Assembly: GCA_016841245.1 (NCBI GenBank)
Contig: JAENZN010000005.1
Coordinates: 62,001 to 126,000 of the forward strand
From: Syntrophomonas sp.
GTDB taxonomy: Bacteria > Bacillota > Syntrophomonadia > Syntrophomonadales > Syntrophomonadaceae
Reading direction: 5' to 3'
DNA: 64,000 nucleotides
The notes under the pieces are model-generated. The model did no database searches, was not told the origin of the DNA, and worked only from the letters and a program-made list of their open reading frames with translations. Made by a program: the position numbers and the translations under genes. This document shows positions 63,942 to 64,000 of this stretch, one piece after another; position 1 is the stretch's first letter; each line of letters begins with the position of its first letter.

Positions 63942-64000
63942 ATGATAAATAATAGAATTCTGGATGAGATTCTGGGTCAGTATCCGGTCAAAGTAAAAAA
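63942..64000 (+). CDS. nifD: Nitrogenase molybdenum-iron protein alpha chain, 5' end only
   Basis: ATG after AAGGGGGGATTCCAA, then 'INNRILDEILGQYPVKVKK', matching the NifD N-terminus '...ILEQYPxKV'. Cut by the window edge after 19 codons. The call leans on the nifH-I1-I2 context. Confidence 0.85.
   Translation, partial: MINNRILDEILGQYPVKVK

Overview
The window reads as a chromosomal segment of a low-to-mid G+C, spore-forming anaerobe of the Clostridia. Evidence: a GerA-type spore germination operon, a SAM-I riboswitch, frequent TTG/GTG starts with strong AGGAGG sites, a nifH-nifI1-nifI2-nifD order, a homocysteine-from-sulfide cluster typical of strict anaerobes, and SLH surface protein genes. 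A relative of Syntrophomonas is a guess; nothing here proves the genus.

Layout. 0-5 kb: a truncated LRAT-like gene facing a truncated copper-amine-oxidase-like fragment, an MFS exporter, a DUF5316 membrane protein, a histidinol-phosphatase-like PHP enzyme and a CarD regulator. 5-14 kb: comM (YifB), then a minus-strand cassette of membrane fusion protein, RND pump, response regulator and sensor kinase. A 222-bp second copy of the comM 3' end closes this cassette. 14-18 kb is a graveyard of gene fragments (IS91 transposase and its recombinase, an agr quorum-sensing locus) around an ExoD protein and a SurA_N-like protein. 18-23 kb: XdhC-like protein, lipoate ligase, XRE regulator, nitroreductase, YvlD-type protein and TatA.

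23.4-31.9 kb is the clearest metabolic unit. A SAM-I riboswitch with terminator precedes cobalamin methionine synthase, an aspartate-semialdehyde sulfurtransferase-like protein, a NIL/ferredoxin protein, a UPF0280 protein, cysteine synthase, NAD synthetase, a methyltransferase and YebC. Together they suggest sulfide and aspartate semialdehyde becoming homocysteine and then methionine. 32.3-36.6 kb adds an ACT regulator, hom, thrB and lysC (with an internal beta-subunit start), then tRNA-Pro. The two blocks share the intermediate aspartate semialdehyde.

36.6-54 kb: an AT-rich MazF-type toxin pair, a ger operon in order A-C-D-B, a secreted protein of 26-residue tandem repeats, a candidate structured RNA, two large paralogous proteins with a C-terminal Ada-like metal-site motif, an aminotransferase, an iron-type ABC importer and a PHP phosphoesterase. 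54.4-61.8 kb: a tRNA-Ala with an abnormal T arm, followed by a visibly more GC-rich block (sensor kinase, response regulator, DUF2442, 1357-residue SLH surface protein), probably acquired. The window ends in nifH, nifI1, nifI2 and the first 59 bases of nifD.
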